Part shown: positions 17,430-26,085 of the stretch, one piece after another
How positions within the stretch are numbered: position 1 is the first letter of the stretch
Layout of the letters: each line of letters begins with the position of its first letter
Assembly (NCBI RefSeq): GCF_004341845.1
Contig: NZ_SLVB01000004.1
Span: 124,001 to 188,000, forward strand
DNA from: Novosphingobium sp. PhB165
GTDB taxonomy: Bacteria > Pseudomonadota > Alphaproteobacteria > Sphingomonadales > Sphingomonadaceae
Direction of reading: 5' to 3'
Length of the DNA stretch: 64,000 bases
Translations under genes and position numbers: made by a program
The notes under the pieces: generated by a model
Databases searched by the model: none
Seen by the model: the letters and a program-made list of their open reading frames with translations, nothing else
What the model was told of the DNA's origin: nothing

Positions 17430-18101
17430 ATGAAGTCACGTCTCCTGACATCGACCGTTGCCGTATTTTCGCTTCTTGCCGTTTCGGCCTGTGTCACGGA
17501 TCCCAATACCGGTGAACGGAAGGCCTCCCGCACGGCACTTGGTACAGCCGGTGGTGCGGGGCTGGGCTATTTGCTGGGCGCCGTGATCGGCGGCCGCAGC
17601 GCGCGCATCGTTGGGGCCGGCATCGGCGGCGTTGCTGGCGCCGTGGTGGGCAGCCAGATGGACAAGCAGATCCGTGAGCTGAAGGAGCAGACCTCGGGCT
17701 CGGGCATCGATGTCACCAAGGAAGGCGACGGCATTCTCGTCAACCTGCCCGACGTGACTTTCGCGTTCAATTCCACCGAGATCAGCCCCGCGTTCCAGCA
17801 GGCGCTCGACAAAGTGGCCGATTCGATGAAGCAATATCCGAACAGCCTGATCGACGTGTACGGCCATACCGATTCGGTCGGCTCCGACGCGTTCAACCTC
17901 GACCTTTCGAAGCGGCGTGCGGATTCGGTCGCGCGGTACCTCATCATGCAGGGCGTTTCCTCCTCGCGCATCCAGACGCAGGGGATGGGCAAGAACTACC
18001 CGGTGGCCGACAACGGTACCGAGCAAGGCCGGGCCAAGAACCGTCGTGTGGAGATCAAGATCACCCCGGTCACGACCGATCAGGCCCAAGCGGCGCATTG
18101 A
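17430..18101 (+). CDS. OmpA-like lipoprotein with glycine-zipper segment
   Basis: A 223-residue outer-membrane lipoprotein: lipobox AVSAC (Cys21), then a glycine-zipper region (about 38-75: GTAGGAGLGYLLGAVIG and GAGIGGVAGAVVGSQMDKQ), then an OmpA-C peptidoglycan-binding domain (about 110-215). This domain has DVYGHTDSVGSDAFN, LSKRRADSVARYL and GRAKNRRVEIKI, including the Asp and Arg that contact meso-diaminopimelate. It thus tethers the outer membrane to the cell wall, like the YiaD family. ATG 17430 has AGAGGAAGG just upstream and gives a proper lipoprotein signal; longer in-frame starts do not. A candidate EcfG promoter precedes it and a strong terminator follows. Confidence 0.92.
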   Translation: MKSRLLTSTVAVFSLLAVSACVTDPNTGERKASRTALGTAGGAGLGYLLGAVIGGRSARIVGAGIGGVAGAVVGSQMDKQIRELKEQTSGSGIDVTKEGDGILVNLPDVTFAFNSTEISPAFQQALDKVADSMKQYPNSLIDVYGHTDSVGSDAFNLDLSKRRADSVARYLIMQGVSSSRIQTQGMGKNYPVADNGTEQGRAKNRRVEIKITPVTTDQAQAAH

Positions 18102-18127
18102 TCGCGCATTGCAGGCATATGATGATG

Positions 18128-18160
18128 AAAGGGGCCGGCTTCGAAGTCCGGCCCCTTTTT
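18128..18160 (+). terminator. Intrinsic terminator after the OmpA-like lipoprotein
   Basis: AAAGGGGCCGG (18128-18138) is complementary to CCGGCCCCTTT (18148-18158), with a 9-nt loop followed by further Ts. Confidence 0.9.
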
Positions 18161-18182
18161 CTTTCTCCGAGGGGAAACGAAG

Positions 18183-18440
18183 ATGACTGTTCGAAGCGTT
18201 GTCGCTCCTGCCCTCCCGGCGCTCGCCCTCGTTCTGGCGGGCTGCGCCTCTGACGGGCAGCCGGCCCCCGCGCCTATCGGCATGGCCAATCCGGCCTCGA
18301 AATACTGCGTGGAACAGGGCGGTCGCAGCGAGATCCGTCAGGAGGCGCAGGGCGAAACCGGCTACTGCCATTTGCCCGACGGCCGCGTGGTCGAGGAATG
18401 GCAACTCTTTCGCGAGGCCCATCCCGCCAACGATCATTGA
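18183..18440 (+). CDS. DUF333 small lipoprotein
   Basis: 85 residues: a signal peptide with lipobox VLAGC (Cys21) and a C-terminal DUF333 domain with NPASKYCVEQGG, ETGYCHLPDGRVVEEW and LFREAHP. The two Cys of the domain are typical for the family, which is sometimes labelled hemolysin without good reason. ATG 18183 has GAGG about 10 nt upstream. It lies 52 bp before nadC on the same strand and starts right after the upstream terminator. Function unknown; envelope-associated. Confidence 0.85.
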   Translation: MTVRSVVAPALPALALVLAGCASDGQPAPAPIGMANPASKYCVEQGGRSEIRQEAQGETGYCHLPDGRVVEEWQLFREAHPANDH

Positions 18441-18492
18441 ACCCGGGCATGGAACTCGACATTCCTGTTCGAACGCGCGAAAGACGCGCTCC

Positions 18493-19353
18493 ATGAACAC
18501 TTTCGCGATCCCGGGTTTCGACCTTGCCGCCTTTGTTGACGCAACGCTTGCCGAGGACCTCGGCGTGGGCCTTCCGGGGGGAGGCCGTGACGTTACGTCC
18601 GAAAGTGTGATCGATGCGGATGCGCGCTTTTCGGGCGTGATGGATTCGCGCGACGCGATCACCGTCGCCGGCCTGCCGATCGCCGCCGCCTTTTTCCGTA
18701 GCCTGGATCCGGCGATGGAGATCGAGATCCTTGTCGAGGAGGGCGCCCGCGTCGAACCTGGCGCGGATCTCATGCGCCTGACTGGCAATGCGCGCGCAAT
18801 GCTCACCGGCGAACGCGCTGCGCTCAATACCGTTCAGCACCTGTCGGGCATCGCCACGATGACTCGTGAGTATGTTGACGCCATGAACGGGCATGCGACG
18901 CTCCTGGACACGCGCAAGACCATTCCGGGGCTCCGTCACCTTGAAAAGTACGCGACCCGCATGGGCGGCGCCCGGAACCACCGTATGGGCCTGTGGGACG
19001 CGGCGATGATCAAGGACAACCATGTCCTCGTCGCAGGCGGCGTCGGCCCGGCTGTGGCCCGCGCCAAGGCCGCAGGCGTCGCGCAGATCATTTGCGAGGT
19101 CGATCACCTTGAACAGATCGAACCCGCCATTGCCGCCGGCGCGCATCACCTCCTGCTCGACAATATGAACCCGGACATGCTTCGTGAAGCCGTGGCGCTG
19201 GTTGCCGGGCGCGTGCCGACCGAAGCGTCGGGCGGCGTGAACCTGGCCACCATCTGTGCCATCGCGGCTTCGGGTGTGACTTACGTCTCCGTGGGCCGCC
19301 TGACCCAGAGCGCCCCGGCAGCGGATATCGGGCTGGATTTCACGCCGCTTTGA
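18493..19353 (+). CDS. nadC: Nicotinate-nucleotide pyrophosphorylase (carboxylating)
   Basis: Quinolinate phosphoribosyltransferase, converting quinolinate and PRPP to nicotinate mononucleotide in de novo NAD synthesis; cytoplasmic. 286 residues, the usual length. Seen: N-terminal LAEDLGVG, the alpha/beta-barrel blocks LNTVQHLSGIAT, TLLDTRKTIPGLRHLEKYA (Arg and Lys that bind quinolinate) and NHRMGLWDAAMIKDNH, then ICEVDHLEQ, LLLDNM and ASGGVNLATI. ATG 18493 gives the conserved N-terminus. nadA and nadB are not in the window. The stop is 7 bp from the end of the convergent tadA. Confidence 0.96.
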   Translation: MNTFAIPGFDLAAFVDATLAEDLGVGLPGGGRDVTSESVIDADARFSGVMDSRDAITVAGLPIAAAFFRSLDPAMEIEILVEEGARVEPGADLMRLTGNARAMLTGERAALNTVQHLSGIATMTREYVDAMNGHATLLDTRKTIPGLRHLEKYATRMGGARNHRMGLWDAAMIKDNHVLVAGGVGPAVARAKAAGVAQIICEVDHLEQIEPAIAAGAHHLLLDNMNPDMLREAVALVAGRVPTEASGGVNLATICAIAASGVTYVSVGRLTQSAPAADIGLDFTPL

Positions 19354-19360
19354 GTTGAGC

Positions 19361-19816
19361 CTAGCGGCGCTGCCGGAAGAAGCTGCGCAGCATGTCCGCC
19401 GCCTCGGCCTCGCCGATTCCCGAATAGACTTCCGGCCGGTGGAGACACTGGTCGTGTTCGAACACGCGTGCGCCGTGTTCGACGGCGCCGCCCTTGGGGT
19501 CTGCGGCGCCATAGTAGAGGCGGGCGATGCGCGCGTGGGAGATCGCGCCGGCGCACATCGCGCAGGGCTCCAGCGTGACCCACAATTCGCATCCTTCGAG
19601 TCGCTCGTTGCCGAGAATCGCCGCTCCGGCGCGAATCGCCTCGATCTCGGCATGGCTGGTGGGGTCATGGCGTTCGCGCGGACCGTTGCGACCGGCGGCA
19701 ATCACTTTTCCGTCCTTCACAAGCACTGCACCGATCGGCACTTCGCCTGAATCGGCGGCTTCCCGGGCTTGCGCGAGGGCGAGTTGCATGTATTCGGGGA
19801 GCGGCCAACGGGTCAT
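19361..19816 (-). CDS. tadA: tRNA-specific adenosine deaminase
   Basis: Zinc enzyme converting A34 of tRNA-Arg(ACG) to inosine, needed to read CGN codons. 151 residues. The deaminase motifs are complete: HAE in DPTSHAEIEAIR (His zinc ligand and catalytic Glu) and PCAMC in TLEPCAMCAGA (two Cys ligands). The tail SGIGEAEAADMLRSFFRQRR matches the family. It converges on nadC with a 7-bp gap and is divergent from rpmB. Bacterial TadA is usually essential. Confidence 0.95.
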   Translation of the reverse strand: MTRWPLPEYMQLALAQAREAADSGEVPIGAVLVKDGKVIAAGRNGPRERHDPTSHAEIEAIRAGAAILGNERLEGCELWVTLEPCAMCAGAISHARIARLYYGAADPKGGAVEHGARVFEHDQCLHRPEVYSGIGEAEAADMLRSFFRQRR

Positions 19817-19852
19817 GATCCAGCGCTAGCGGCTCAAAAAGCTGTGTGCAAC

Positions 19853-19881
19853 TTGACCATGCCCGGGTGAATCGCTAAGGG
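19853..19881 (+). promoter_or_regulatory. Candidate rpmB promoter
   Basis: TTGACC (19853-19858), 17-nt spacer, TAAGGG (19876-19881). It lies 51 bp upstream of the rpmB ATG. The -35 is near-consensus; the -10 is weak by E. coli standards. Confidence 0.45.
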
Positions 19882-19931
19882 CGCGCCTTCCCGTATTTAC
19901 GGCCACAGAATTTTTCGAGCGAGAGTTAGAC

Positions 19932-20216
19932 ATGTCCCGCATCTGCGAACTGACCGGCAAGGCCCGCCAGGTCGGCTGCAACGTCAGCCACGCCAACAAC
20001 AAGACCAAGCGCGTCTTCCTTCCCAACCTGCAGAACGTTACGCTTCTGTCGGACGGCCTGGAGCGTAGCTTCAAGTTCCGCGTTTCGACCCACGGTCTCC
20101 GTTCGGTCGAACACAACGGCGGCCTCGACAACTGGCTGCTCAAGTCTTCGGACGAGAAGCTCAGCACGCGCGCCCTCAAGGTGAAGCGCGAGCTGAAGAA
20201 GAAGATCGCCGCCTGA
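19932..20216 (+). CDS. rpmB: 50S ribosomal protein L28
   Basis: 94 residues, basic, with the L28 N-terminus [20 protein letters not shown]. Further conserved stretches are [33 protein letters not shown] and a lysine-rich C-terminus ([13 protein letters not shown]). Length is typical for alphaproteobacteria. It is monocistronic, with its own promoter candidate and a short hairpin after the stop. Confidence 0.97.
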   Translation: MSRICELTGKARQVGCNVSHANNKTKRVFLPNLQNVTLLSDGLERSFKFRVSTHGLRSVEHNGGLDNWLLKSSDEKLSTRALKVKRELKKKIAA

Positions 20217-20223
20217 TTTCTCG

Positions 20224-20248
20224 CGCTCCCTGTCGGGGAGCGTGATTT
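20224..20248 (+). terminator. Possible rpmB terminator
   Basis: CGCTCCC (20224-20230) pairs with GGGAGCG (20236-20242), followed by TGATTTC. The U-tract is poor. Confidence 0.45.
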
Positions 20249-20332
20249 CAGCACGATTTGTGAAATGGCGTGCGGGCTTTGGCCTTGCGCGCCTTTTCGC
20301 ATGTCTGCGTTGCGGTGAAAATCGGCGAGATT

Positions 20333-21361
20333 TCAGGGCAGCTGAGCAGGGTCGACGCTCATCTTCCAGAGCAACGTGCGCTGGAGCGGTGAGTAATTGT
20401 CGTCCGAGATCAGCCAGATAGTCAGCCGCCCGTCCTCACGCGGGACGATGGCTAGGCCTTCGAAATTGTCGATCGGCAGGTCCGAGGACAATCGCGCTAC
20501 TTCCTTCACCCGCCAGGTCTGCCCGGGGCGAATCGTCTTGGGATCGCCGATGGCGATGCGTCCGGCGAAATGCTGGGGCATCGGCCAGATCAGGCGGCGC
20601 ATCAGGATCAGCAGCCGCCCGTCGGGCATCTGCGCCATGTCGGTGGGGCTGAATCCGTCCGGCCCGTCGAAGACGAATCGCTGGCCATCGGGATTTTCGG
20701 TGGGATCGCCAGCGAACATGACGGCGGGGTGGAGATGGCTGCTCCAGCCCGAGAACCCCTCGCGCAGCAGCACGAATCGCCCGTCCGCGAGCCGGGTCAT
20801 GGCCTCGGGTCCGGTGTTGACGCCCCAGTCCCGCATCGAATCGGGCTGCACGCGCTTTTCCACGTGGAACTTCGGCGTCATGCGATAGATCGCATTCTTG
20901 CCCTCAAGGCCGAGCCAGATCGTACCGTCGCTGTCTTCCGTGGCCGATTCGACGTCGCGGTCTTCCTTGGCCTCTCCGTTCGAAAGCGGGAGTTCGCCGA
21001 TCCGGCTATGGGCCTGTGATTCGCCCGGTGGCCGGAAGCGCAGGAAATTGCCCGAATCGCTGAGGCCGAGCATGGACCCGTCCTTGCGCATCAGCAGGGC
21101 GGAGTAGCTGCCGAATCGATGCGTGCGGCTGCGGATCTGCCAGGCCTGCTCAAGATGGAACGCACCCAGATGGGCGGCCATCCGATCGGGCGCGGGCAGG
21201 GCGAGCGGGACGATGTCCAGTTCAAGCTGCTTCAGCTTGGCAGGATAGGGCGAACGGCCCCAGGTCAGCGGCAGGAGCGCCAGCAGGGCGAGAAGGGCTA
21301 TGGTGCGGCGCACAAGGAGCGGGATAGGGATTCTGCGGCGCGTCGCAAGGCGCATTAGCAC
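20333..21361 (-). CDS. Esterase-like phytase (PF13449-type) family protein
   Basis: 342 residues. An N-terminal hydrophobic segment (about 20-38, RTIALLALLALLPLTWG) directs export or anchors the protein. The rest is a beta-propeller-like domain with blocks typical of the esterase-like phytase family: GSYSALLMRKDGSMLGLSDS, RDVESATEDSDGTIWLGLEG, NTGPEAMTRLADGRFVLLRE and a C-terminal IDNFEGLAIV...TIWLISDDNYSPLQRTLLW. Family members may hydrolyse phosphate esters, but activity and substrate are unproven for most. It lies 17 bp downstream of an M23 peptidase and shares an operon direction with it, which suggests an envelope role. Confidence 0.85.
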   Translation of the reverse strand: MLMRLATRRRIPIPLLVRRTIALLALLALLPLTWGRSPYPAKLKQLELDIVPLALPAPDRMAAHLGAFHLEQAWQIRSRTHRFGSYSALLMRKDGSMLGLSDSGNFLRFRPPGESQAHSRIGELPLSNGEAKEDRDVESATEDSDGTIWLGLEGKNAIYRMTPKFHVEKRVQPDSMRDWGVNTGPEAMTRLADGRFVLLREGFSGWSSHLHPAVMFAGDPTENPDGQRFVFDGPDGFSPTDMAQMPDGRLLILMRRLIWPMPQHFAGRIAIGDPKTIRPGQTWRVKEVARLSSDLPIDNFEGLAIVPREDGRLTIWLISDDNYSPLQRTLLWKMSVDPAQLP

Positions 21362-21378
21362 CCGCTACCTCCGAAAGG

Positions 21379-22266
21379 TCAGTTCATCGGCCCGGTGAAG
21401 AGAATCGGATCGAGCCGCGCGTCGTTCCACTTGATCGACCAGTGCAGATGTGGCCCGGTAGCGCGTCCGGTCATGCCGATGCGGCCGATCACCTGCCCCT
21501 GCTTCACATGATCGCCTTCCTTCACCAGGATCTGCGAGCAGTGCAGGAATGCACTGTTGAGCCCCATGCCGTGGTCGATCATCAGGAGGTTGCCCTCCAG
21601 CGTGAAAGGCTTTTCGGCAGCAAGGATGACCACTCCGTCGGCCGGGGCCACGAAGGGCGTGCCGCTGGTGCCGGTGGCGATGTCGAGGCCGGAATGATAG
21701 GCGGCCGGTTCACCGCGATAGACGCGCTGCGATCCGAAACGGCCCGAAATGCGCCCCTTGGCAGGCCAGACGAAGTGCTGGCGCCAGCCCTGCGCATCGG
21801 TCTGGAGCACGCGGGCGGCATTGATCCGGTCCAGCTCGGGCTGGCGGATCTTCATGAAATCCTCGGTCGCGCCGCCCGGTTTGCGAGCGATGTCGACATT
21901 CTCGATCTGCCAGGCGCGCGGGGCAACGGCGATCGTCTGCGATACCTTGCGGCCATCGGCCAGCGTGGCGACCAATGTTGCGCTCGGCTTGGCGTCTCGA
22001 TCGAAAGCGGCGAACCACGCGCCGTCCGAAGCGATCTTCACCGGTGCGCCGTCGAGCGTGAGCAGGCGGGTGCCCTGCGGCACTTTGCCGCGAACCCAAC
22101 CGCCCTGAGTCACCTCACCGGCGTAAGCGATGCCCGAAGGGCCCGCTACGGCCGTTGTCGCGGCGGGAGAGGTACCGCCCAGCACGACAAGCCCGGCTAT
22201 GGCAAGAATGCCGCCAGCGACCAGCGATGCCTTGAGCATTGCCCCGGGGGCCTTGCGACGGGTCAC
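21379..22266 (-). CDS. M23 (LytM-type) metallopeptidase
   Basis: A 295-residue envelope protein that may cleave peptidoglycan crosslinks or activate amidases. The N-terminal membrane anchor is at about 12-32 (LVAGGILAIAGLVVLGG). A central beta-rich domain is followed by the LytM domain (about 185-285). Zinc ligands are visible: H..D in YHSGLDIATGTSGTP, then HLHWS in ATGPHLHWSIKWNDARLDP. The first His/Asp pair and the HxH are intact, so it should be active. The start overlaps the stop of the DUF2093 gene (ATGA). Confidence 0.93.
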   Translation of the reverse strand: MTRRKAPGAMLKASLVAGGILAIAGLVVLGGTSPAATTAVAGPSGIAYAGEVTQGGWVRGKVPQGTRLLTLDGAPVKIASDGAWFAAFDRDAKPSATLVATLADGRKVSQTIAVAPRAWQIENVDIARKPGGATEDFMKIRQPELDRINAARVLQTDAQGWRQHFVWPAKGRISGRFGSQRVYRGEPAAYHSGLDIATGTSGTPFVAPADGVVILAAEKPFTLEGNLLMIDHGMGLNSAFLHCSQILVKEGDHVKQGQVIGRIGMTGRATGPHLHWSIKWNDARLDPILFTGPMN

Positions 22267-22472
22267 GCTTTCCCGAGCAGGCGCCGGGTGGCGATTTCAG
22301 CGGAGGCGTAAGGTTCCTGCAACTCGACGCTCCAGTACCGGAGTTCCTCGAGCGGGATCTTCTCGCCAGAAACGGCGCAGAGCACGAAGTGGCCGCCACT
22401 CAGCACACGGAATCCATTGGGGCCGTATTGAAGCTTGGCGGGACGATCGGCGGAAGACATCAGCATGGGCAA
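22263..22472 (-). CDS. DUF2093 domain protein
   Basis: 69 residues containing the DUF2093 pattern: AKLQYGPNGFRVLSGGHFVLCAV, then SGEKIPLEELRYWSVELQEPY. A single small domain with no signal or membrane segment. ATG 22463 or the next in-frame ATG are possible later starts. It overlaps the M23 gene by 4 bp and lies 20 bp downstream of xseA, so xseA, DUF2093, M23 and phytase may be one transcription unit. Function unknown. Confidence 0.85.
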   Translation of the reverse strand: MPMLMSSADRPAKLQYGPNGFRVLSGGHFVLCAVSGEKIPLEELRYWSVELQEPYASAEIATRRLLGKA

Positions 22473-22492
22473 ATCCTAGCAGGTCGCGCTGG

Positions 22493-24028
22493 TCAAAACA
22501 AATCTCCCTGCCGGGGTTCTTCGCCTTTTGGGCGCGCCGGGCGCCTGGGAGCCGAAGCAGGTGCCGGGGGTGCAGTCGGGGTTTCGACCGAGGCCGGCGC
22601 AGGCGGGGTAGGGGCACTAGACCCTTGCGCGCCTGAACCGGGGGTGACCGTAAGCATGCCGTCGCGGAAGCGCAGCATCAGCGCGGGTTCCTGCGCAGCC
22701 TTGTCGCGGCCGGTCAGCGTGCGCCCGTCGAGCGCGGTAACGCGGGCGAAGCCGCGCTCCAGCGGCTTGTCGGGATCGAGCTGTGGCAAGACGCGGGCCA
22801 TCGGGGCCAGCGCATCGCGCGCCATCGCCCAACGGCGCTGAAGCAACCGTGGGTGGAGGCCAAGCCGCTCGACGCGTTCGGCCGAGGTCTGCACGCGGTG
22901 ACGCAGCAGGGGCAGCGAGAGCTTGCCGGCAACCCGATTCAACTGCTCGCGTTTCGCGCCCGCTTCGTCCCGCAGGCCGCGGCGCAGTCGTTCGGAGAGT
23001 TCGTCGAGCTTCTGGGCCTTGGCCGCGAGAATCGCCTCGGGCTTGGGCAGGCGCTGCACGCGCGCTTCCAGCCGTTCGCGTCCCAGCGTGACCGGGCGCA
23101 GCGCGCAGCGACGCTTGCGGTAGGCCAGTTCGTCGAGCGTGGCGGCGAGTTCCATGCGCACGGGCACGGCGATTTCCGCAGCGGCAGTGGGGGTCGGTGC
23201 GCGACGGTCGGCGGCATAGTCGCAAAGCGTGGTGTCGGTTTCGTGCCCCACGGCCGAGATCACCGGGATGGTCGATTCGGCCACCGCGCGGACGACCACT
23301 TCCTCGTTGAACGACCACAAGTCCTCAATCGAACCGCCGCCGCGCGCCACGATCACCAGATCGGGGCGCGGCACCGGGCCGCCGGGGCGAATCGCGGAGA
23401 ATCCGCGCACGGCATCGGCAACCTGCTGCGCCGAACCTTCGCCCTGCACCAGCACTGGCCAGACCAGCACGTGGCTGGGAAAGCGGTCGGCCAGACGGTG
23501 AAGGATGTCGCGGATCACCGCGCCGGTGGGTGACGTCACGACGCCGATCACTTGCGGCAGGAACGGCAGTTCGCGCTTGCGCTCGGGCGCGAAGAGTCCC
23601 TCGGCGGCGAGCCGGGCGCGCAGCTTTTCCAGCAGCGCCAGCAGCGCGCCTTCGCCCGCAATCTCCATCGTTTCGATAACGATCTGGTATTTCGAACGGC
23701 CCGGGAATGTCGTCAGCTTGCCGGTGGCGATCACCTCGATGCCGTCTTCGGGCCGGAACGCCAGTCGCTGCGCGCCGCCGCGCCACATGACGCCGTCGAT
23801 CACCGCCTTGTCGTCTTTCAGCGCGCAATAGAGGTGGCCGGAGGCCGCGCGCTTCACGCCCGAAAGCTCGCCGCGCAGGCGCACGAAGCCGAAGCGATCT
23901 TCCACCGTGCGCTTCAGCAGGTTCGAAATCTCGCTGATCGAGAGCGGCGCGGCGTTGTCCCCGGCCGCTTGCTTCGCTACCAGCCCCCCGGAACGACCAT
24001 CGTCAAATTCGTCGTCATCGAAAGGCAC
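22493..24028 (-). CDS. xseA: Exodeoxyribonuclease VII large subunit
   Basis: 511 residues; with XseB it degrades single-stranded DNA to oligonucleotides. An N-terminal OB-fold (about 25-115: [28 protein letters not shown]) is followed by the catalytic core ([51 protein letters not shown]). A helical region and the conserved end [14 protein letters not shown] complete it. After about residue 470 a Pro/Ala-rich tail ends in QGDLF, close to the beta-clamp binding motif QxxLF. I take GTG 24028 as the start ([11 protein letters not shown]); longer starts would run into purD. Only 5 bp separate it from the divergent purD ATG. Confidence 0.93.
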   Translation of the reverse strand: MPFDDDEFDDGRSGGLVAKQAAGDNAAPLSISEISNLLKRTVEDRFGFVRLRGELSGVKRAASGHLYCALKDDKAVIDGVMWRGGAQRLAFRPEDGIEVIATGKLTTFPGRSKYQIVIETMEIAGEGALLALLEKLRARLAAEGLFAPERKRELPFLPQVIGVVTSPTGAVIRDILHRLADRFPSHVLVWPVLVQGEGSAQQVADAVRGFSAIRPGGPVPRPDLVIVARGGGSIEDLWSFNEEVVVRAVAESTIPVISAVGHETDTTLCDYAADRRAPTPTAAAEIAVPVRMELAATLDELAYRKRRCALRPVTLGRERLEARVQRLPKPEAILAAKAQKLDELSERLRRGLRDEAGAKREQLNRVAGKLSLPLLRHRVQTSAERVERLGLHPRLLQRRWAMARDALAPMARVLPQLDPDKPLERGFARVTALDGRTLTGRDKAAQEPALMLRFRDGMLTVTPGSGAQGSSAPTPPAPASVETPTAPPAPASAPRRPARPKGEEPRQGDLF

Positions 24029-24033
24029 GGCTA

Positions 24034-25320
24034 ATGAACATCCTTCTTCTGGGCTCTGGCGGCCGCGAACATGCGCTGGCCTGGAAGCTGGCGCAATCCC
24101 CGCTCTGCCAGACGCTCTGGGCTGCCCCCGGTAATCCCGGCATTGCCGAAGTGGCAAGCTGCATCGATCTCGATGTCACCGATCATGCGGCGGTGCTGGC
24201 CTTCTGCGAGGCAAACGTGATCGGCCTGATCGTGATCGGTCCCGAGGCGCCGCTGGTCGACGGCCTGGGCGATTCGCTGCGTGCGGAAGGCTTCCCGGTG
24301 TTCGGTCCGAACCGCGAGCCGGCCCAACTCGAAGGCTCCAAGGGCTTCACCAAGGACCTGTGCGAGCGGGCGGGCATTCCCACCGCCGGATATGAGCGTG
24401 TTTCCACCGAGGCCGACGCCATGGCCGCGCTTGCCAAGTTCGGCGCGCCGGTCGTCATCAAGGCGGACGGGCTTGCGGCGGGCAAGGGCGTGACAGTCGC
24501 CATGACCATGGCCGAGGCCGAGGAAGCCGTGCGCGAGATCTTCTCGGGCCGCTTCGGCGAGGCAGGCGCGGAAGCCGTGATCGAGGAATTCATGGAGGGC
24601 GAGGAAGCCAGCTTCTTCGCGCTGACCGATGGCTCCACCATCGTCCCCTTCGCCACCGCGCAGGACCACAAGCGCGTGGGCGACGGCGATACGGGCCCCA
24701 ATACCGGCGGCATGGGTGCCTACAGCCCCGCCCCGGTGCTGACCCCGGCGCTCGAAGCCGAAGTGATCGAACGCATCATCGCGCCGACCGTGCGCACGCT
24801 GGAAAACGAAGGCATGCCCTATTCGGGTGTGCTGTTCCTTGGCGTGATGCTCACCGCTGAGGGGCCCAAGCTCATCGAATACAACTGCCGCTTCGGTGAC
24901 CCCGAGTGCCAGGTGATGATGATGCGCCTCGAATCGGACCTCGTCGAACTGCTGCATGCCTGCGCGGAAAACCGCCTCGCCGCGATCCAGCCGCCGCGTT
25001 TCAGCAAGGAGACCGCGCTGACCGTGGTCATGGCCGCCGACGGCTATCCCGGCACCCCCGCAAAGGGCGGCGCGATCGGCGGGATCGACAAGGCCGAGGC
25101 GCTGGGTGCCAAGGTTTTCCACGCCGGCACCGCGCTCAAGGACGGCGTTCTGGTGGCCAATGGCGGCCGCGTGCTTAGCGTGACGGGACGCGGCGGCTCG
25201 GTCGCCGAGGCGCAGGCAGCGGCCTATGCCGCCGTCGACGTCATCGACTATCCCACCGGTTTCTGCCGCCGCGACATCGGCTGGCGTGAAGTGGCGCGCG
25301 AAAAGGCGAAGGACGCGTAA
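24034..25320 (+). CDS. purD: Phosphoribosylamine-glycine ligase
   Basis: GAR synthetase, second step of de novo purine synthesis: ligates glycine to phosphoribosylamine with ATP. 428 residues. Seen: N-terminal [30 protein letters not shown]-grasp blocks [13 protein letters not shown] and [14 protein letters not shown], the [19 protein letters not shown] loop, and metal-binding [12 protein letters not shown]. The ATG at 34 nt into line 24001 gives the canonical N-terminus. A small secreted-type protein starts 4 bp after the stop. The start is 5 bp from the divergent xseA start. Confidence 0.97.
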   Translation: MNILLLGSGGREHALAWKLAQSPLCQTLWAAPGNPGIAEVASCIDLDVTDHAAVLAFCEANVIGLIVIGPEAPLVDGLGDSLRAEGFPVFGPNREPAQLEGSKGFTKDLCERAGIPTAGYERVSTEADAMAALAKFGAPVVIKADGLAAGKGVTVAMTMAEAEEAVREIFSGRFGEAGAEAVIEEFMEGEEASFFALTDGSTIVPFATAQDHKRVGDGDTGPNTGGMGAYSPAPVLTPALEAEVIERIIAPTVRTLENEGMPYSGVLFLGVMLTAEGPKLIEYNCRFGDPECQVMMMRLESDLVELLHACAENRLAAIQPPRFSKETALTVVMAADGYPGTPAKGGAIGGIDKAEALGAKVFHAGTALKDGVLVANGGRVLSVTGRGGSVAEAQAAAYAAVDVIDYPTGFCRRDIGWREVAREKAKDA

Positions 25321-25324
25321 GGCG

Positions 25325-25897
25325 ATGGCGGGCAGGGTCGATACCGCGCTCAAGCTGGCGCTGGCGGCGGCGGCGCTGATCGCCGGTTCGGGCGTGGGTT
25401 ATTACTACGGTGTGGTCCTGCCCGCGCAGGCCGCGCGCGAAGAAGCGCGCGAGAGCGCCGAACGCGATGCCGAGCAGGCCCGCCAGAAGGCTGCCGAAAA
25501 GGCGCAGGCCGAGCAGCAGCAGCGGCAGGAATCGGCCCAGCTCGAATATCAGGACTGCCTCAATTTCGCGGAGCTGTCCTACAAGGAGCGCTGGACCGCG
25601 AGCTGCCACGCGCAGCATGAGGCCGACGTTGCCGCGTTCCAGGATTGCAGCGACAATCTTTTCGCGACCGAGGAAGGCTGCCGGGCCAAGCATCCGATCC
25701 GTCCTGAGCGCGATTGCGCGCTCCCGGGCCCGACCGCGCAGAGCTATTCCGACGCGCGCGAACAGCGCAAGAATGAGTGCCTCGCGCGGCTTCAGGCGGC
25801 GCAAGGTGGAGGGCAGCCCCTGCCGCAGCAGAGCGTGCCGCAAATGGCGCCGCAGCCGATGCAGCAGGCTCCGATGTCGCAGGCTGCGGGTTACTGA
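25325..25897 (+). CDS. Membrane-anchored Cys-rich coiled-coil protein, unknown
   Basis: 190 residues. An N-terminal transmembrane segment (about 6-30, ALKLALAAAALIAGSGVGYYY) precedes an Ala/Glu/Gln coiled coil (about 35-72: REEARESAERDAEQARQKAA). Next comes a compact domain with six Cys (DC, SC, DC, GC, DC, EC between about 78 and 159), an arrangement that fits three disulfides in the periplasm. The tail is Gln/Pro/Met-rich (PQQSVPQMAPQPMQQAP). I recognise no family. It starts 4 bp after purD and so is probably co-transcribed. ATG 25325 is the only sensible start. Confidence 0.7.
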   Translation: MAGRVDTALKLALAAAALIAGSGVGYYYGVVLPAQAAREEARESAERDAEQARQKAAEKAQAEQQQRQESAQLEYQDCLNFAELSYKERWTASCHAQHEADVAAFQDCSDNLFATEEGCRAKHPIRPERDCALPGPTAQSYSDAREQRKNECLARLQAAQGGGQPLPQQSVPQMAPQPMQQAPMSQAAGY

Positions 25898-25941
25898 TTT
25901 CCCGAAGGACGAGGGTCGAACGGAAAGATTCCTGACCCATT

Positions 25942-26028
25942 CCGTCGCCCCCGCGAAGGCGGGGCCCCCGCTACCTTTTAGCGCGACTTCTCAAGAAAGG
26001 CGGGGTCCCGGCCTTCGCGGGGACGACG
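25942..26028. repeat. Paired REP palindrome, type A, copy 2
   Basis: The left arm CCGTCGCCCCCGCGAAGGCG and right arm GGCCTTCGCGGGGACGACGG flank a spacer of about 30 nt. It lies between convergent genes, immediately after the Cys-rich protein gene. Confidence 0.9.
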
Positions 26029-26085
26029 GCGGTTTGCACAGGGGCGATAGTGGTGGGTTGAGAGTTTACTAGTCCCTCTTGCCCA

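Noticed and set aside
18449..18475. GGAAC upstream of nadC as a second EcfG promoter
   Set aside because: No CGTT at 16-17 nt spacing.
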